This document shows positions 33,677 through 45,259 of a stretch of 64,000 nucleotides of DNA, piece by piece. The notes under the pieces are model-generated. The model was given only the letters and a program-made list of their open reading frames with translations, searched no databases and was not told where the DNA came from. The DNA comes from Diospyros lotus. Lineage: Eukaryota; Streptophyta; Magnoliopsida; Ericales; Ebenaceae. A program made the translations under genes and the position numbers. The stretch spans positions 21,441,366 to 21,505,365 of the forward strand of contig NC_068351.1 in assembly GCF_014633365.1 (NCBI RefSeq). The letters run 5' to 3'. How positions within the stretch are numbered: position 1 is the first letter of the stretch; every line of letters starts with the position of its first letter.

Positions 33677-34368
33677 CGACCCCCCAGCCTCTGAGCACGG
33701 TGGTGGGGCAAACCTCAATGAGGAGGCTGAGTCCCGAGGGGGGTTTGTGTAGGCCCCTATGGGGGGTGTGTGTAGGCACCTTAGGCGAATCCCACATCGG
33801 CCATACATCAGGGAGAGATCTGGGACCGGTTGTAAGGTCGCATGACGAGGACGTCATGTGCTTAAGGGGGGGAGAATGTAATACCCCGAGAGCCCAGAGA
33901 AGTTAGTATATATCGAGGATAGTGTAAGAAAGGAAAACAACTGTAACACCCCATCTCGCCAAGCGTGTCACTATAAGAGTATTCCCGGGATTTTCTTTTC
34001 TTTTTTTCTTTAAATTCAACATGCGCGGTATTTCAAGAACAATCTTCACATGCGGAAACAAAACCCCGCGAACCCCAGTCTTGCCCGTTTAACTATTAAG
34101 ATCAATAATCTTAAACTAAACGAGTCTTAATCTAAACGAGTCTTAATACAACGCAGCGGATACACTAATACCAAAACACCATAGTTCTTACATTTTATTT
34201 CCATAGCAAAATACGTAATACAGATCAAATGATAAAATTGCTATATACAACTGTTCATTTACAACTTGAAATGCATATTAAATCCTTCAAACGTTACAGC
34301 GACTTAACAAACTAAGCACCATTGGCCCTCAACCGGCCACATCCTTGCCTTTGCAGCAGTTCCTGGCT

Positions 34369-34420
34369 GGAACATTAAACGTTCCAGGGGTATAGCCCAA
34401 GTTAGATGATAAACATCTAA
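34369..34420. promoter_or_regulatory. Paired inverted repeats conserved in long LTRs
   Basis: Near-palindrome GGAACATTAAACGTTCC (34369-34385) followed 16 bp later by hairpin TTAGATG-ATAAA-CATCTAA (34402-34420). The same pair occurs at 22754-22807, 30672-30725, 38560-38612 and 63481-63534. In each LTR with a visible TATA box it lies roughly 1.1-1.3 kb downstream of it, so it should be transcribed. Confidence 0.7.
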
Positions 34421-35313
34421 GTGACGGCATAAAACAGTTCATACAATGCATGAGAGACACAAGCATGGCATACTCAGACAAACGTAAATATGCAAGACAC
34501 GTCTAACTCGAGATATCACCTTGACATACTTAATCCCTCAAATGCCCCACTGTGGCACACGTTCACCTGGTCCAACGTTAATCCCTCGAGTGCACCGTCG
34601 TGACACCCGTTCACCTGGTTTAACATTATTCCCTCGAGTGCCCCAGTGTGACACCCGTTCACCTGGATTAACATTGTCCCAATCTCAAGTAGACCCCATC
34701 CTGCCCCATACGGACCCAACGATGCAATTAAACTTGACCCCAAATGATATGAAAATTTACACGCCATGCACCAACATTTTAAAATAAAACAGTTAATGCA
34801 AAGTAGCAAATATCGACACAATGATCATAAGCAAAAGCCTTGTAAAACAATTTATGTCTAGGAGGGTATAACCGCTCACTAGAACCCACCACAAGCACCT
34901 AAAAACACTTCCAAGACAAGAAAAAGTTGGAATCAAACCACTCACCTAGAATGTATTCAGATCGCCTCAATCCTCGTGCAACGCCTCAGTTTGCGTGCCA
35001 AATTCCAAATGCTTGAACATATACTCAACTTCGAGCCACAACACTTCCTAAACACCATATTTAATTAAGAAAACATTAAAATCCATTTTCCTCAATTATT
35101 TCATAATTTCCACTATTTTTTTCCCAATTTTCACCTAGATAATTCCAAACTAATTATCTCCTCAAATATTTTCCAAAATATTTTAACATGTTAATTCCTA
35201 AAATAAATCAACAAATATACTGGAATTTGAATTACCGAAATGCCCCCATCCACGCACCCTCACGCGCCTAGCGCTTGGGTGCGAGTGAAGACTGGCGCGT
35301 GCAGCCACGCGCC

Positions 35314-36821
35314 TGAAGGATCATGACGAGGATACATACCATGCAACGGAAGCGTTTTTAAATAAAAACTTTCCTCGTATTGATTAGAATCTAGGAAACT
35401 TACTTTTCCTACGGATTACCGGACGGAATGAAGCGACAGGCGGAGGATGGGGGGGAGCTTCTTCTCGTGGTGGAGACGACAGCTGTCCTGCAATCCTTCG
35501 GCTCCTTCGCATCAGAACTTGAAGGCTCTCTTTCGATCTTCCGAAGTATGACTCGAACTCGTGGCCTCTCTTTCGGTGAAGAAGAGTAAAAAATTGACTT
35601 AGATGAAAAACAACCAAGGAGAGAATATATAGGGAGAACCCTAGGGTTAAAAACCCTAGTGGGCCAAACCCTAATGGGCCAAGTCCATTTAATTAATTTT
35701 CTAATTGGGTTAGCCCAATTTATTAATTAAAAACTAATGAACTATTATTTTATTCTAGCCCAATTAATTATGGACCGTACTGAATAAAATAATTCTCTCT
35801 CAATGTAATTCACCCAACAAGCCAAATGTATTAAATAATACATGAGTTATATCGAGCTACCCCGGGGACCAAAAGACAAATTATTCACGGCTACTAAAAT
35901 GACCAAAATATCCCTGCAACCTAGTAGCTATATTTTGTCATTCTAAGTGTTCCAACTATCACCATATGGTAACACTGACCCCACGAATAATTTTGCATAT
36001 GCAATGTCTTTGACCTACTAGTGTAATGACGAAAATACCCCTCTGCGTAACACCCATCATTTAGAAAGGAATAATGTACCAACACCTCTCTAAATGATTT
36101 CTACCATCCTTAGATCACTAGTCCAAAAATCCGTGACTACTCGAATGTACTTGCTTATCACTGGGAGCTACCCAGAAGCACACACTCTTAAGTCAAGTTC
36201 CTAGGGCCCTGGATTATTTGATTATTCTTGGACAATCACAAGGGGGTGAATCACAGAAACTATCTTGTATTAGTCTGTCTTAGCTAATTAGAAACCATAC
36301 TCCCAACTCAAAAAGGTTATTGATCTTTGATAGACCTCACCTACAGTGAATCTAAGAATATAGCTCTAGGTTCACTAGACCACCAACTAATACTCAAGTA
36401 TTAGAGTACTCGTCCACGTAGTAGCAGTGATAGACTAGCTCCATGATAATTAGTACTTTGTCATTAGCTTCTACCACAGGTCCACTCTACGCATTCCAAA
36501 TGCGCTTGTACAATTAGAGTAAACGGACTGTTTATTGGCTAAGGCAAGCCATCCTCCATTAGGATCTATTGTACAATGATCTTATCATGATAGAATGCCC
36601 AGTTCTATCAAAAGATCAAGAGTAATATTTTCTTGCTTATTAAGTACCCATGATTCATGCCTAACTGTGAAGAACGACCCATCACATGAATCACTTACTT
36701 AATAGCATGGACACTTTTCTAAAAATTAAATGCAAATAATATATGTGCCACAAACTGACTAAAAGAAACATCATTACCATAAATTAAACAAAACGTGTCT
36801 TTAGGGCATACATTTCCAACA
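35314..36821 (-). mobile_element. Solo LTR L4 (Copia-type) inside L3
   Basis: 1,508 bp; the minus strand starts TGTTGGAAATGTATGCCC and ends in CA. The target duplication GCGCC is perfect (35309-35313, 36822-36826). A TATA-like CTATATATTC is on the minus strand at 35632-35623. The innermost and therefore youngest insertion of the nest. The small open frame at 35384-35617 lies in its transcribed part and is probably accidental. Confidence 0.9.
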
Positions 36822-39800
36822 GCGCCACCGTCTTCTTCCTTACATCCGGCCGCCGACGACTCATCCGATGACCAAAATAAGGGTACAGCCTTGAAGCCCT
36901 TCTTGAATCGATCTCATTGGCACCGGTTTGAGGCCGAAAGGCCACCGAAAAATGGCCCAAACGGCCAGTTGTAGGTCGGCGGTGGCGGACCGCCTCTGAT
37001 TTTCGGCCGAACTCGAACGACCCTCAAACTCACACCAAAATGCTTCAAATTACTCCCAATCTCTTCTCCTCAATGCAAGGATCAAAAGCCCCTTAATCAC
37101 TCGCTCGAAATCATTCAAAAACTTAGTCGATTTATGCTTTAAAAGCTCGAACTCGCGGCCTCCTTTTATACCCGAAAATTGGCTAAAATCCGGCCAATCA
37201 TCGACCAACCCTTGCTCCCCAAGACTCCTATGGCCGTATACGACCTTCCCCAAGCAAGCCTCGGCCGTCCCATCACCGAAAAAGGCCTCCACGTGCGGTG
37301 GCAGTGCGGCAGCCGTTTTCTCCCTCGCGTTCACATTGCAAAATTTTGCTAAATTGCATTTTCACCCCCTGATTTCTTCATTTGACATTTTAGCCCCTAC
37401 CAATACACCCCTGATCTTTCCAAATATACCACTAAGGACCACAAGTCTTGTACTATTCATTTCATTCTTGAAACTTCCGAAAAATTATCGTTTTGATCTC
37501 TCTCGGGTAAATTTAGAAAACTGCACTTAGGCCCGACTGATTGATTTGACCTTAAATCCATTCAATTTAATCCGAAATCTCTTAAGGGTTGTTCTATACA
37601 TAAAATATTAGTCCCTAACATGCTCCGTTGACTTTTCGGATGTCTCCTACGTAGATTCGGTTTTCTCAGCCCGGTCAACAGCTATACCGAAAACTGTTCC
37701 TGATCCAATTTATTTCATCACTAAAAATCATAATTCGAATCACTTGTCGATATTATACCATTTTCCTTGGCTATCTAAGGTCCGGGGTACTCCCTTGAGC
37801 CACTTCGTTCTTTTAAGACTGCAATAGTGTGTCCTAAAGCCTTATTCTTTTGATAATTCCACTTGTACCATTCATCAAATATTATTTATGACCTCAAATC
37901 ATTCCTGGGTATTACAACAACACCAGCTGGATACCTTTTGGGCTGAATGTTGGTAAAGAACTCCCAAGTTAAGCGTGCTTAACCTGTGGTAATCTAGGGA
38001 TGGGTGACCCCCTGGGAAGTTCGCGTAGGCCCATCAGGGTAAGTTGTTCCGATCCTTCCTATCGCTCGATCGGGATGTTACACTCGAGCTTAGGTTGCAT
38101 GTGTTTGAACCAATTTCAGCGAGTAGTTATACCTCCGGAATTTGGGTTATATCGTGTAGGCGTTTTAATTAAGTACTTGTGGCATCGTATGCATATTAAA
38201 GATGTGGTATATTGCATCAACTGTTTTTACTTGTAAAAGAGTCGGTGCATGGCGTGTGATTTTTCATATCAACGAGGTATTAATTTTTGCATTGTTGTTA
38301 TGTCCGTGGGGGACGGGATGGGGTCTTCTTGAAAATGGGGCAAGGTTAATCCTAGTGATTGGGTGACACGGTAGGGCACTCGGGGATTAAGTATGTCGCG
38401 GCAAGGTCAACCCCAAAGGTGTGTGGAATGGATTTTTTCACGGGAGGTTGAGTATGCTAGGGAGATTTCTCAAGTCAGACGTGTTGCATGTTGTTGTTGT
38501 CTGTATATGCCATGCTCATGTGTGCTTTATGCATTCAGTAAGCTGTATCATGCCATCACTTAGATGTTTTATCATCTAATATGGGTTATGCCCCTTGAAC
38601 ATTTAACGTTCCAGCCAAGGATTGCTACGAAGGCGAGGACGTGGCGAGTTGAGGGCCAACAGTGTTTAGTATGATAGCTGTTGTATCATTTTGAGGCGAT
38701 AGTATTTACTTTGATATATGTATAAGCGGTTGTATGATAATGTTGTTATCATTGGGTAGCTTTGTAATACGTATTTTGATGTGGAAACACTATGTATGAA
38801 CCTCGTGGTAAGCCACGGTATTTTGGTGTTATTATATCTGTTGCGTTATTCTATGACTCGTTTAGTTTAAGATTATTGATCTTGTTAGTTAAACGAGCAA
38901 GACTGGGTTTTTGGGATCTTATCTGCATATGAAGATTGTTCTTGGAATCACTGCAGGTGCCGGCTTGTGTGTGCATGTGAAGATTGTTCTTGATGCATCG
39001 TGTGTGATGAACTTGGGAAAAAAAAAAAAGATTCTCGAGAATTTCCTTATAATGACACTCCTGGCGAGACGGGGTGTTACATGAACGATTACAGAGACTG
39101 TTATAAAACAAATCTAATCAAAACTACACCATTTCGAAAGAAATCTTGGGAAATCAAATCCCAATCAATATGAAACAACATCAAGGATGATTTAAAGATA
39201 ATATTTGATTGAATCGCTATAAAAAAATCATTCATAACTTGCTCATGCACTCACTATATGTGCACATATATATATATATATACGTATCTGCTGGCTATAA
39301 ACATAAATCTAAGAACTCAAACAAGAGATTGAACAATCTAAAAAAAAAAAAAATGCTAACTTGATCCTGTAATGGAAGATACTTGCCTTATGATATCGAT
39401 CAGATCAAACACTTTCAATGAGATCTCCTATGCAAAGCAATTTCTGTAACTCACAGACTTCTTGATTCTCTGCTCCTCATGCAGCGTGAAGAACACTATG
39501 ATTTATGTGCCTTTATATAGATAACGAAATAGCCCTAGAAGCCCATTTCCTTCTCATTTTATAATTTAAAGTCCTTATTCTTAATTAACTTGGAGACTTC
39601 AAACCTAAACCTTCTCACGTATGGATTCTCCCAATTACATCATATCTCTAAGTAAATAATTACTAATAATAGAAAATTATTATTTAAAACTCAAGAATTA
39701 CCTTTATGCCCTTGCATTTAATTTTCACATAATTTAAATTCCTTTAAATGCTATTCTCTCATTTAAAAATTCCTAAATTGCCACCTTAAATATTTAATTG

Positions 39801-39880
39801 GCAAATTCTCTTAAGCCAAAAATTAATTAAATAATTAAATAATTCTAAATAAATTCTAGGCCCTCTAACGGGTCGTTACA

Positions 39881-41805
39881 TTTGTTATGTTCTCTACCAA
39901 TCTCTTATTCAACTTTTAGAGACACCATACTCTATAGTCGGGATACTCTCACCCTAGATGAAGTTTATAATACTTTATTCTCAAAAGAAAAAAATTGATA
40001 AATAATTATTGGAGACTTCTAAGAATTAGGGGGAGGGTCTGTTGATTAGAAGGAGAACACATGATATAAATTCTAGTGGTAGAGGAAAAAGTAGATCCAA
40101 GTTTAGGAATAATTTTTTTTTTTTGTAATTACTGTAAGAAGAAAGTTCGCATAAAAAATGAGTGATATAAGTTGCAGAACAAACTTAAGAGACAAGAAAC
40201 TGATCAGAAAGAAAAACAATCAGAAACTTTAAGTGAAACCAATGTTGTTGAAAATAATAATACTGATGGGGAACTTATGGTGGTTACTAATGAGGTTACT
40301 AAACCCAATGAAGATTGGATGCTTGACACAGCATGCACGTTTTATATGTCTTTAATAGGGATTGGTTTTCGACATATAAAACTTTGAATTCTGGCGATGT
40401 GTTGATGGATAATAATTCTTCTTGTAAAACTGTCAAAATTAAGATATTCGATGGTATTGTTCCAACTTTAACTGATGTCAGATGTATTCCCAATCTTAAA
40501 ATAAATCTTATTTCATTGAGTACTCTTGATTCGAACGGGTACAAATTCATTGGTGAATGTGGAGTTATTAAGATCAGTAGAGGTGCTCTTGTTGTGATGA
40601 AAGACACGAAATAGTATGGTTGACTATATGTTCTACAGGGTTTTATCATTACAAGTTATGCTTCTATTTCTACTTCTTCTTTATCTAATACTGATCTTAC
40701 TCAATTATGGCATATGCGTATTGGATATATGAGTGAAGTAGGTATGGCTGAATTGAGCAAAAGAGGACTCCTTGAGGGGCATAGTACTGAAAAATTGGAG
40801 TTTTGTGAGCACTGCATTTTTGGTAAGCAAAAACATGTTAAATTCACTAAAGGCATTCACAATACGAAAAGTATATTGAACTATGTTCATTCTGATCTCT
40901 GGGGTCCGTCTAGAGTACCCTCTATATGTGGTGCTAGATATATGTTGACTTTCATCGATGATTTTTTTTAGAAAACTCTGGGTATTTTTCTTAAAGTAGA
41001 AGACTGAAGTTTTTGCTATTTTCATGTAGTGGAAGACTATGATTGAGAAACAGACCGACAGACAGATCAAGTGTCTTTGCATAGATAATGCTTTAGAATT
41101 TTGTTCGCTTGAATTTAATAATTTTTACAAGAAAGAAGGAATTCTAAGGCATTTAATAGTTCCAGGTACGCCACAACAAAATAATGTAACTGAGCGGATG
41201 AACAGAACCTTGATGAAAAAGCTACGGTGTATGCTGTCTAATTTCGATTTATCTAAGTCCTTTTGGGCCGAAGCTACTTATATGAGATGTTTGTTGGTTA
41301 ATCAATCTCTGTCGTTTGCTATTGATAAGAAAACTCCAAAAGAATTATGGTTAGGTACTCCTACAAATTATTCTGATTTGAAAATTTTTGGATGTCCTGC
41401 ATTTGTTCATGTTGATATTGGAAAATTATAACCAAGGTCTAAATGGTGTCTCTTTCGTGGTTATAAGCCTAGTGTTAAGAGTTATAAGTTATGGGATCCA
41501 GAAGTGTCTAAAGTTGTGATTAGCAAAGATGTTATTTTTGATGAAATTGCTATGTTTCGTGACTCGTCTGCAAAAGAAACTAACCTTATAGGTCACCAAA
41601 GTTCTGATATTCAGGTAGAGCTTGAAATCGACAAGAGTCAGACATTTGAGCCATCGTTATCATCTCAGATTAAGTCAAGCCTTGAGTCAAGTCCAGAAGC
41701 TAGTGTTAGTCCATCAGATTATTATATTACTAAGGATAGACCAAGAAGAAATATCAAACCTCCTAAATGGTATGTTGAAGCTGATTTAGAGTCAAGGTGG
41801 AGATT
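39881..41805 (+). pseudogene. Copia H gag end, protease and integrase
   Basis: Gag resumes at 39881 with RDTILYSRDTLTLDEVYNTL. A decayed zinc knuckle lies near 40120-40175 (CNYCKKKVRIKNE). The protease reads DTACTFYM near 40325. Integrase follows: pre-integrase LWHMRIGYM (40707), CEHCIFGKQKHVKF, first Asp in HSDLWGPSR (40890), second in CIDNALEF (41082), and the Glu region TPQQNNVTERMNRTL (41170-41215). The C-terminal linker (RPRRNIKPPKWYVEADL, 41738-41790) passes directly into the purine tract. RT and RNase H are deleted. Stops at about 40612, 40969 and 41429 break the frame. Confidence 0.87.
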
Positions 41806-42214
41806 TGTGATAATTATGACTCAAAATCTTTGTTTGTCTGTGATTGAGTTTTCTAATTTGACTGTGACTATGATTTTGAATTTGATTGTGATTATAATGT
41901 TGTCAAATTCGATTTTGTGTGAGATTTATCTCATCTGGAGGAATATTCTCATGCGTCATCGTCTGATCATGATATAATTTGTTATGCTCATCCATAGGTG
42001 ATTTTAAATCTATAAATAGGTGCCCAAGTCATATGAAATCTGACACAGAGTGTGTGTGATAATATTACTTTTGTATTACCATTGTTTTGGTTAGTGATAT
42101 TTTTGTTCTTTTTGCCTGTGATTTTTTTCAATTTGATTTTTTCACGTTAAATTTTGTGTTCGTGTGTGATTGATTGGTTTGATTATGATTTGTTGCTGAT
42201 GCAATTTCGCAACA
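41806..42214 (+). repeat. 3' LTR of Copia H
   Basis: 409 bp, TGTGATAATTATG to TTCGCAACA, preceded by a purine-rich AAGGTGGAGATT tract and followed by GTTAT. TATA box CTATAAATAGG at 42010-42020. Confidence 0.9.
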
Positions 42215-42219
42215 GTTAT

Positions 42220-43250
42220 CATATTTAGTTTGAGTAATTTTCTCAAATATGTTTTCTTATTGTTTTATTATTATACTTGTTTGAGCTCATACAAGTACTT
42301 TGTTAAAGGTCTTCAGACATAAAGCTAAATGCTTCCTTGAAGTATTAAAGTAAATTATTTCTCATCCAGGGTTCTTATGAAATCATAAAAGGATTGATTG
42401 TGGTGTTGGCATGTTTTGTTATATGAGATCACTAGTGTCAACCTGCACTACAGTTTACGACGCTTAAGGGACATTTGTGATTGTGGAAGGTTTTGTCTTC
42501 CTAAATGACATAATGATTGCTATAGTTCAATGTTTGCATTTACATTGGACAGAATTCTGGAATGAGATGTTTATTGTAAATTCTATTTGAGAGTCGTTTT
42601 GAAACTTGTTTTCTAGCATGTCAAATATTAATTAGTTGTTACCCATGCAAGTGGGAGAATGTTGAATATTTTCTGTAAGTGAACTTCCACTAAGAACCTT
42701 TATCTCTGTAAAAATAGATCGAATTAAGAATTGGTAAAACTCAAAATTAATTATATGATCATAAAATTGGGCCTAGATTCATCTCATTATTTTATATTAA
42801 AAATATGGTACAAAGAGGTGTAGCACCTGATGTACATATATAAAGTTGTGCTCATGACGACCCAGATTAAGAATAATTATGGCGTGGGTTCCCTCTCCTA
42901 TTTAAAAAAAACCCTGGTGTATATATATACTTACATATATTATAAAAGGGGCTGTGATGGTTACCCGTTGGACAAATGTTTTGAAAGTTAAGGATAGGAA
43001 GAAACCGTAAAAAATTGCCTACGAGATCTCACAATGATTGTTCACAGATCAAAGAAGAAATAAAAAATGGCATCCAGAAACGATACTCAATTTTGATTCA
43101 TGTTAAGCGTGTTTTGATTCCTTATTTAGATCGATGGAGTTTTAGTTACACTTTGTTCTTTTATCTTAAAGTCTTCTTGAAATTAATAAGAAAAACTTCA
43201 AATACGCCTTATATAACTTTTTGATTTAAGAATAATCTTCCAAACTAGTA
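42220..43250 (+). mobile_element. 3' end of another Copia element (J): interior plus LTR
   Basis: 42220-42659 is non-coding DNA ending in the purine tract AAGTGGGAGAAT. A TGTTGAATATTTTC start at 42660 looks like a 3' LTR running to roughly 43250; its end could not be fixed. This type of 3' end is common in plant Copia elements. Copia H inserted into or beside it. No coding sequence was recognised. Confidence 0.45.
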
Positions 43251-43526
43251 TTGTTTGCCACCGTTTACATAAAACTGTGTTTGGATCAACTTTCACTAAT
43301 CAATGAATCTATCATAGTTAAACCATGTTCAACTACATGTTACAAGACCAACAAATATTTAGAAATTCTGTTCTATAAGACAACAAATAGAAAACAATTT
43401 TAAAAAGAGAAAAAAAAAAAAGAAAAAAGAAAAAGCCCCAATAGGAATTCATGTTCCTATAGCTAGAACCCTAAAAGCAGATGAGGAATGCATGCATGGA
43501 TGGATGTGGGATCAAATTAAGTGTGA

Positions 43527-45259
43527 TCAGGGGTGGCCTTTGCCGCTCTGCAGGTACCCACTTGATCGGACGTTCCTGAGGGCGCAGCAGCCGATGGAGT
43601 AGATGATGATAACGAAGACCAGAACGACGACGTTTATGATTGCCAGAAGCTTCCATTCCTTCTTGATGTTGGCCAGAACTCCGGCCTTGCATGACTGGCA
43701 CCCGTAGCACAGCACCGACTGGTTGTTGCTCCAGGTGGCGCAGTCCCCGTCTGCCGCCGCAGGCCCACCGGTCTTCGGGGCCGTCCAGTAGGTGGCGTTC
43801 TTGAACTTGAAGCCGCAGGAAGTTGGCGGCTTGCAGCAACCCGACTGCAATACATGTGGAACCCAACCCTCCCTTGTTAGCATCGACAATATGCTATTTA
43901 TGCAACATTAATATTCAACCATCTTTTCTTTCCCTTTTTTTCATAAATCTTGAAATTATTAGGCCATGGAACTACTCGTACATACTGCAGGGAGTTGGAT
44001 AAAGATCTTGCAGTTGCAGTGATATGGCAAAAAATAAATTATACTTTAACAGAGCCAATCACACATGCAACTCATTAATTCTAGTACTCGTTGAAATTAC
44101 TATAATTTAATTTGTACTTGACGAGGCCACCTCCATGCACAATCACAAGTTCTAATGTTTCTACATGAGATATATGGGTTCGTGAAACCCTTCAAGTATC
44201 TCTATATATAATCATATTTTTTATAATAAAATAATACCATTAAATGAAGATTTGTAATAATACCGTAAGGATAAAGATAACAAATAATTAATACAGTTGG
44301 AATATATAGTAATAATAATTGAAGCCATTATGGATAAGCGTGTACTAATCTTTGTGTTTCCCGTATAAAGAATTAAAATGCAACTTAAATACAAGGATTC
44401 CAGTACATATATATATATATATGAATCTTTATTTTTATATTTCTGAAAAACAAATTATGGCGAAACTACTTCAAATTAAGTGGGTAACACCAAGTTAATT
44501 AGTCTCGGTTATAATTAGTAATATGCTTGCAATTAACAGTTCCTTCAATGAATATATATTTCTGATCAATGTGTGACCGTTACTGAGATACATCATTGTG
44601 TATTAAAGTTTTGTGCCAATTTTCTCTAATTATGCATCATTATCCGTTTAGTTGTCTCCCAGGACTGATGATAATAATGAGATACATATTTATATATATA
44701 TATATAATAAAAAATTAAAAATTAAAAACAAAAAAGAAGACGAAGAAGGAAGTACCTGTATGGGAGATAGGGTTCTCTTTCTGAAATCAGCGAGAGTCTC
44801 GTTAGGGTTGGCTCCAAGTGTGGAACAAACATCAGCAACAACCAAACAACTCCTAATCTTGGCCCAGTTCTCCTGATTAACGACGTACTTGCGGAGCCAG
44901 TTGGAGTAGTCGCCGAGGCGGTACTCCTTGTAGCCCTTGTCGGAAACCGCCTTGCCGACGCCCTTGTTGGTGACGACGACGGTGAAGACCGTGAAGCAAA
45001 CCAAGCCAACGATCAGAACGAACATCACAAATAGATAAATCCAGAGCAAGAACTGGACTCGGCAACAGGCGCCGATCAGCCCTAGTAGGGACACCGCCAG
45101 GAGGGACAAACCCAAGAAGAGAAGCGGCTGCTGGAGGACGCGGTGGCAGAGGGAGCCAGGATGGGTGTAGGACCAGGCGGCGCCGCCGATTACCGCCACG
45201 GATATCACCAGCGTTAGGACGTTTACCAACACGACGATGCTGTTGCTTAACCGAACCAT
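43527..45259 (-). CDS. Tetraspanin (TET8/TET9-like), two exons
   Basis: Exon 1 is 45259-44756 (168 codons) and exon 2 is 43844-43527 (105 codons plus stop), joined in phase 0 after CAG. The donor is CAG|GTACTT and the acceptor TTGCAG|TCG. The 273-residue product has four membrane segments (about 8-29, 45-66, 70-97, 234-254) and a large extracellular loop. The loop carries the tetraspanin GCCK motif (170-173), further Cys at 178, 203, 214, 217 and 220, two N-glycosylation sequons (184, 209), and the plant block GYKEYRLGDYSNWL (about 108-121). Length and the single phase-0 intron just before GCC fit plant tetraspanins. Such proteins organise membrane microdomains and extracellular vesicles. The ATG has no better upstream alternative. 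It appears intact and is the only host gene seen here. Confidence 0.95.
43845..44755 (-). other. Tetraspanin intron
   Basis: 911 bp, GT...AG, AT-rich, with two (AT)n runs near 44409-44422 and 44693-44706. No recognisable insertion inside. Confidence 0.9.

Larger units (their letters stand above)
33942..37916 (-). mobile_element. Solo LTR L3 inside Cassandra
   Basis: TGTAACACCCC at the left, GGGTATTACA at the right, with a perfect ACAAC duplication (33937-33941, 37917-37921). The minus TATA box (TATAAAAGGA, 37170-37161) shows minus orientation. About 2.46 kb once nested L4 is set aside. It shares its terminal regions and paired hairpins (34369-34385, 34402-34420) with L1 and the right-edge LTR. 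No coding content. Confidence 0.92.
33436..38082 (+). mobile_element. Cassandra-type TRIM retrotransposon, split by L3
   Basis: Two short LTRs (33436-33662, 227 bp; and 33877-33941 plus 37922-38082, 226 bp). A primer site (33665-33676), a roughly 200-bp non-coding interior and a purine tract (33862-33876) lie between them. The target duplication CTCGA is perfect (33431-33435, 38083-38087). The LTRs contain 5S rRNA-like sequence, the hallmark of Cassandra. The element encodes nothing and depends on proteins of other retrotransposons. The second LTR is interrupted by solo LTR L3 at an ACAAC duplication. Confidence 0.93.
29187..39081 (+). mobile_element. Solo LTR L1 (about 2.7 kb unnested)
   Basis: Plus LTR starting TGTAATACTCGAG at 29187 and ending ACGGGGTGTTACA at 39081. 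Flanks AGAAC/TGAAC are a 4-of-5 target duplication. TATA box CTATAAATAG at 30036-30045. It is interrupted by L2 (30308-32853) and Cassandra (33436-38082), leaving three pieces. Sequence near 33340-33430 and 38560-38612 matches L3 in reverse, so L1 and L3 belong to one long-LTR gypsy family inserted in opposite directions. Small open frames in it look accidental. Confidence 0.85.
27602..39880 (-). mobile_element. Solo LTR L0 (about 2.4 kb unnested), containing L1
   Basis: In minus sense it starts TGTAACGACCCGTTAGAGG at 39880 and ends GGGGTGTTACA at 27602. Flanks TTTGA/TTTGT give a 4-of-5 target duplication, and the Copia H gag frame resumes at 39881. A minus TATA box is at 39520-39511. The TCCGGA word array is at 28596-29160. 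It is the same family as the LTR at 61369-63071. It is interrupted by L1 at 29187-39081. No internal coding sequence or primer site is present, hence solo. Confidence 0.85.
24767..42214 (+). mobile_element. Copia retrotransposon H, RT-deleted, host of the nested insertions
   Basis: Plus-oriented element with 409-bp LTRs (24767-25175 and 41806-42214), primer site, gag, protease and integrase, and a perfect GTTAT target duplication (24762-24766, 42215-42219). RT and RNase H are absent: coding sequence ends shortly after integrase and passes straight into the purine tract. It holds two insertions, a solo LTR at 25391-26654 and the L0 nest at 27602-39880. The LTRs differ at many positions, so it is old. 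Confidence 0.9.

Noticed and set aside
35384..35617. 77-residue ORF in L4
   Set aside because: Basic, without a recognisable domain, in the transcribed part of a solo LTR.
44722..45065. Open frames overlapping tetraspanin exon 1 in other frames
   Set aside because: GC-rich exon shadows; the tetraspanin frame has family motifs and splice sites, these have none.
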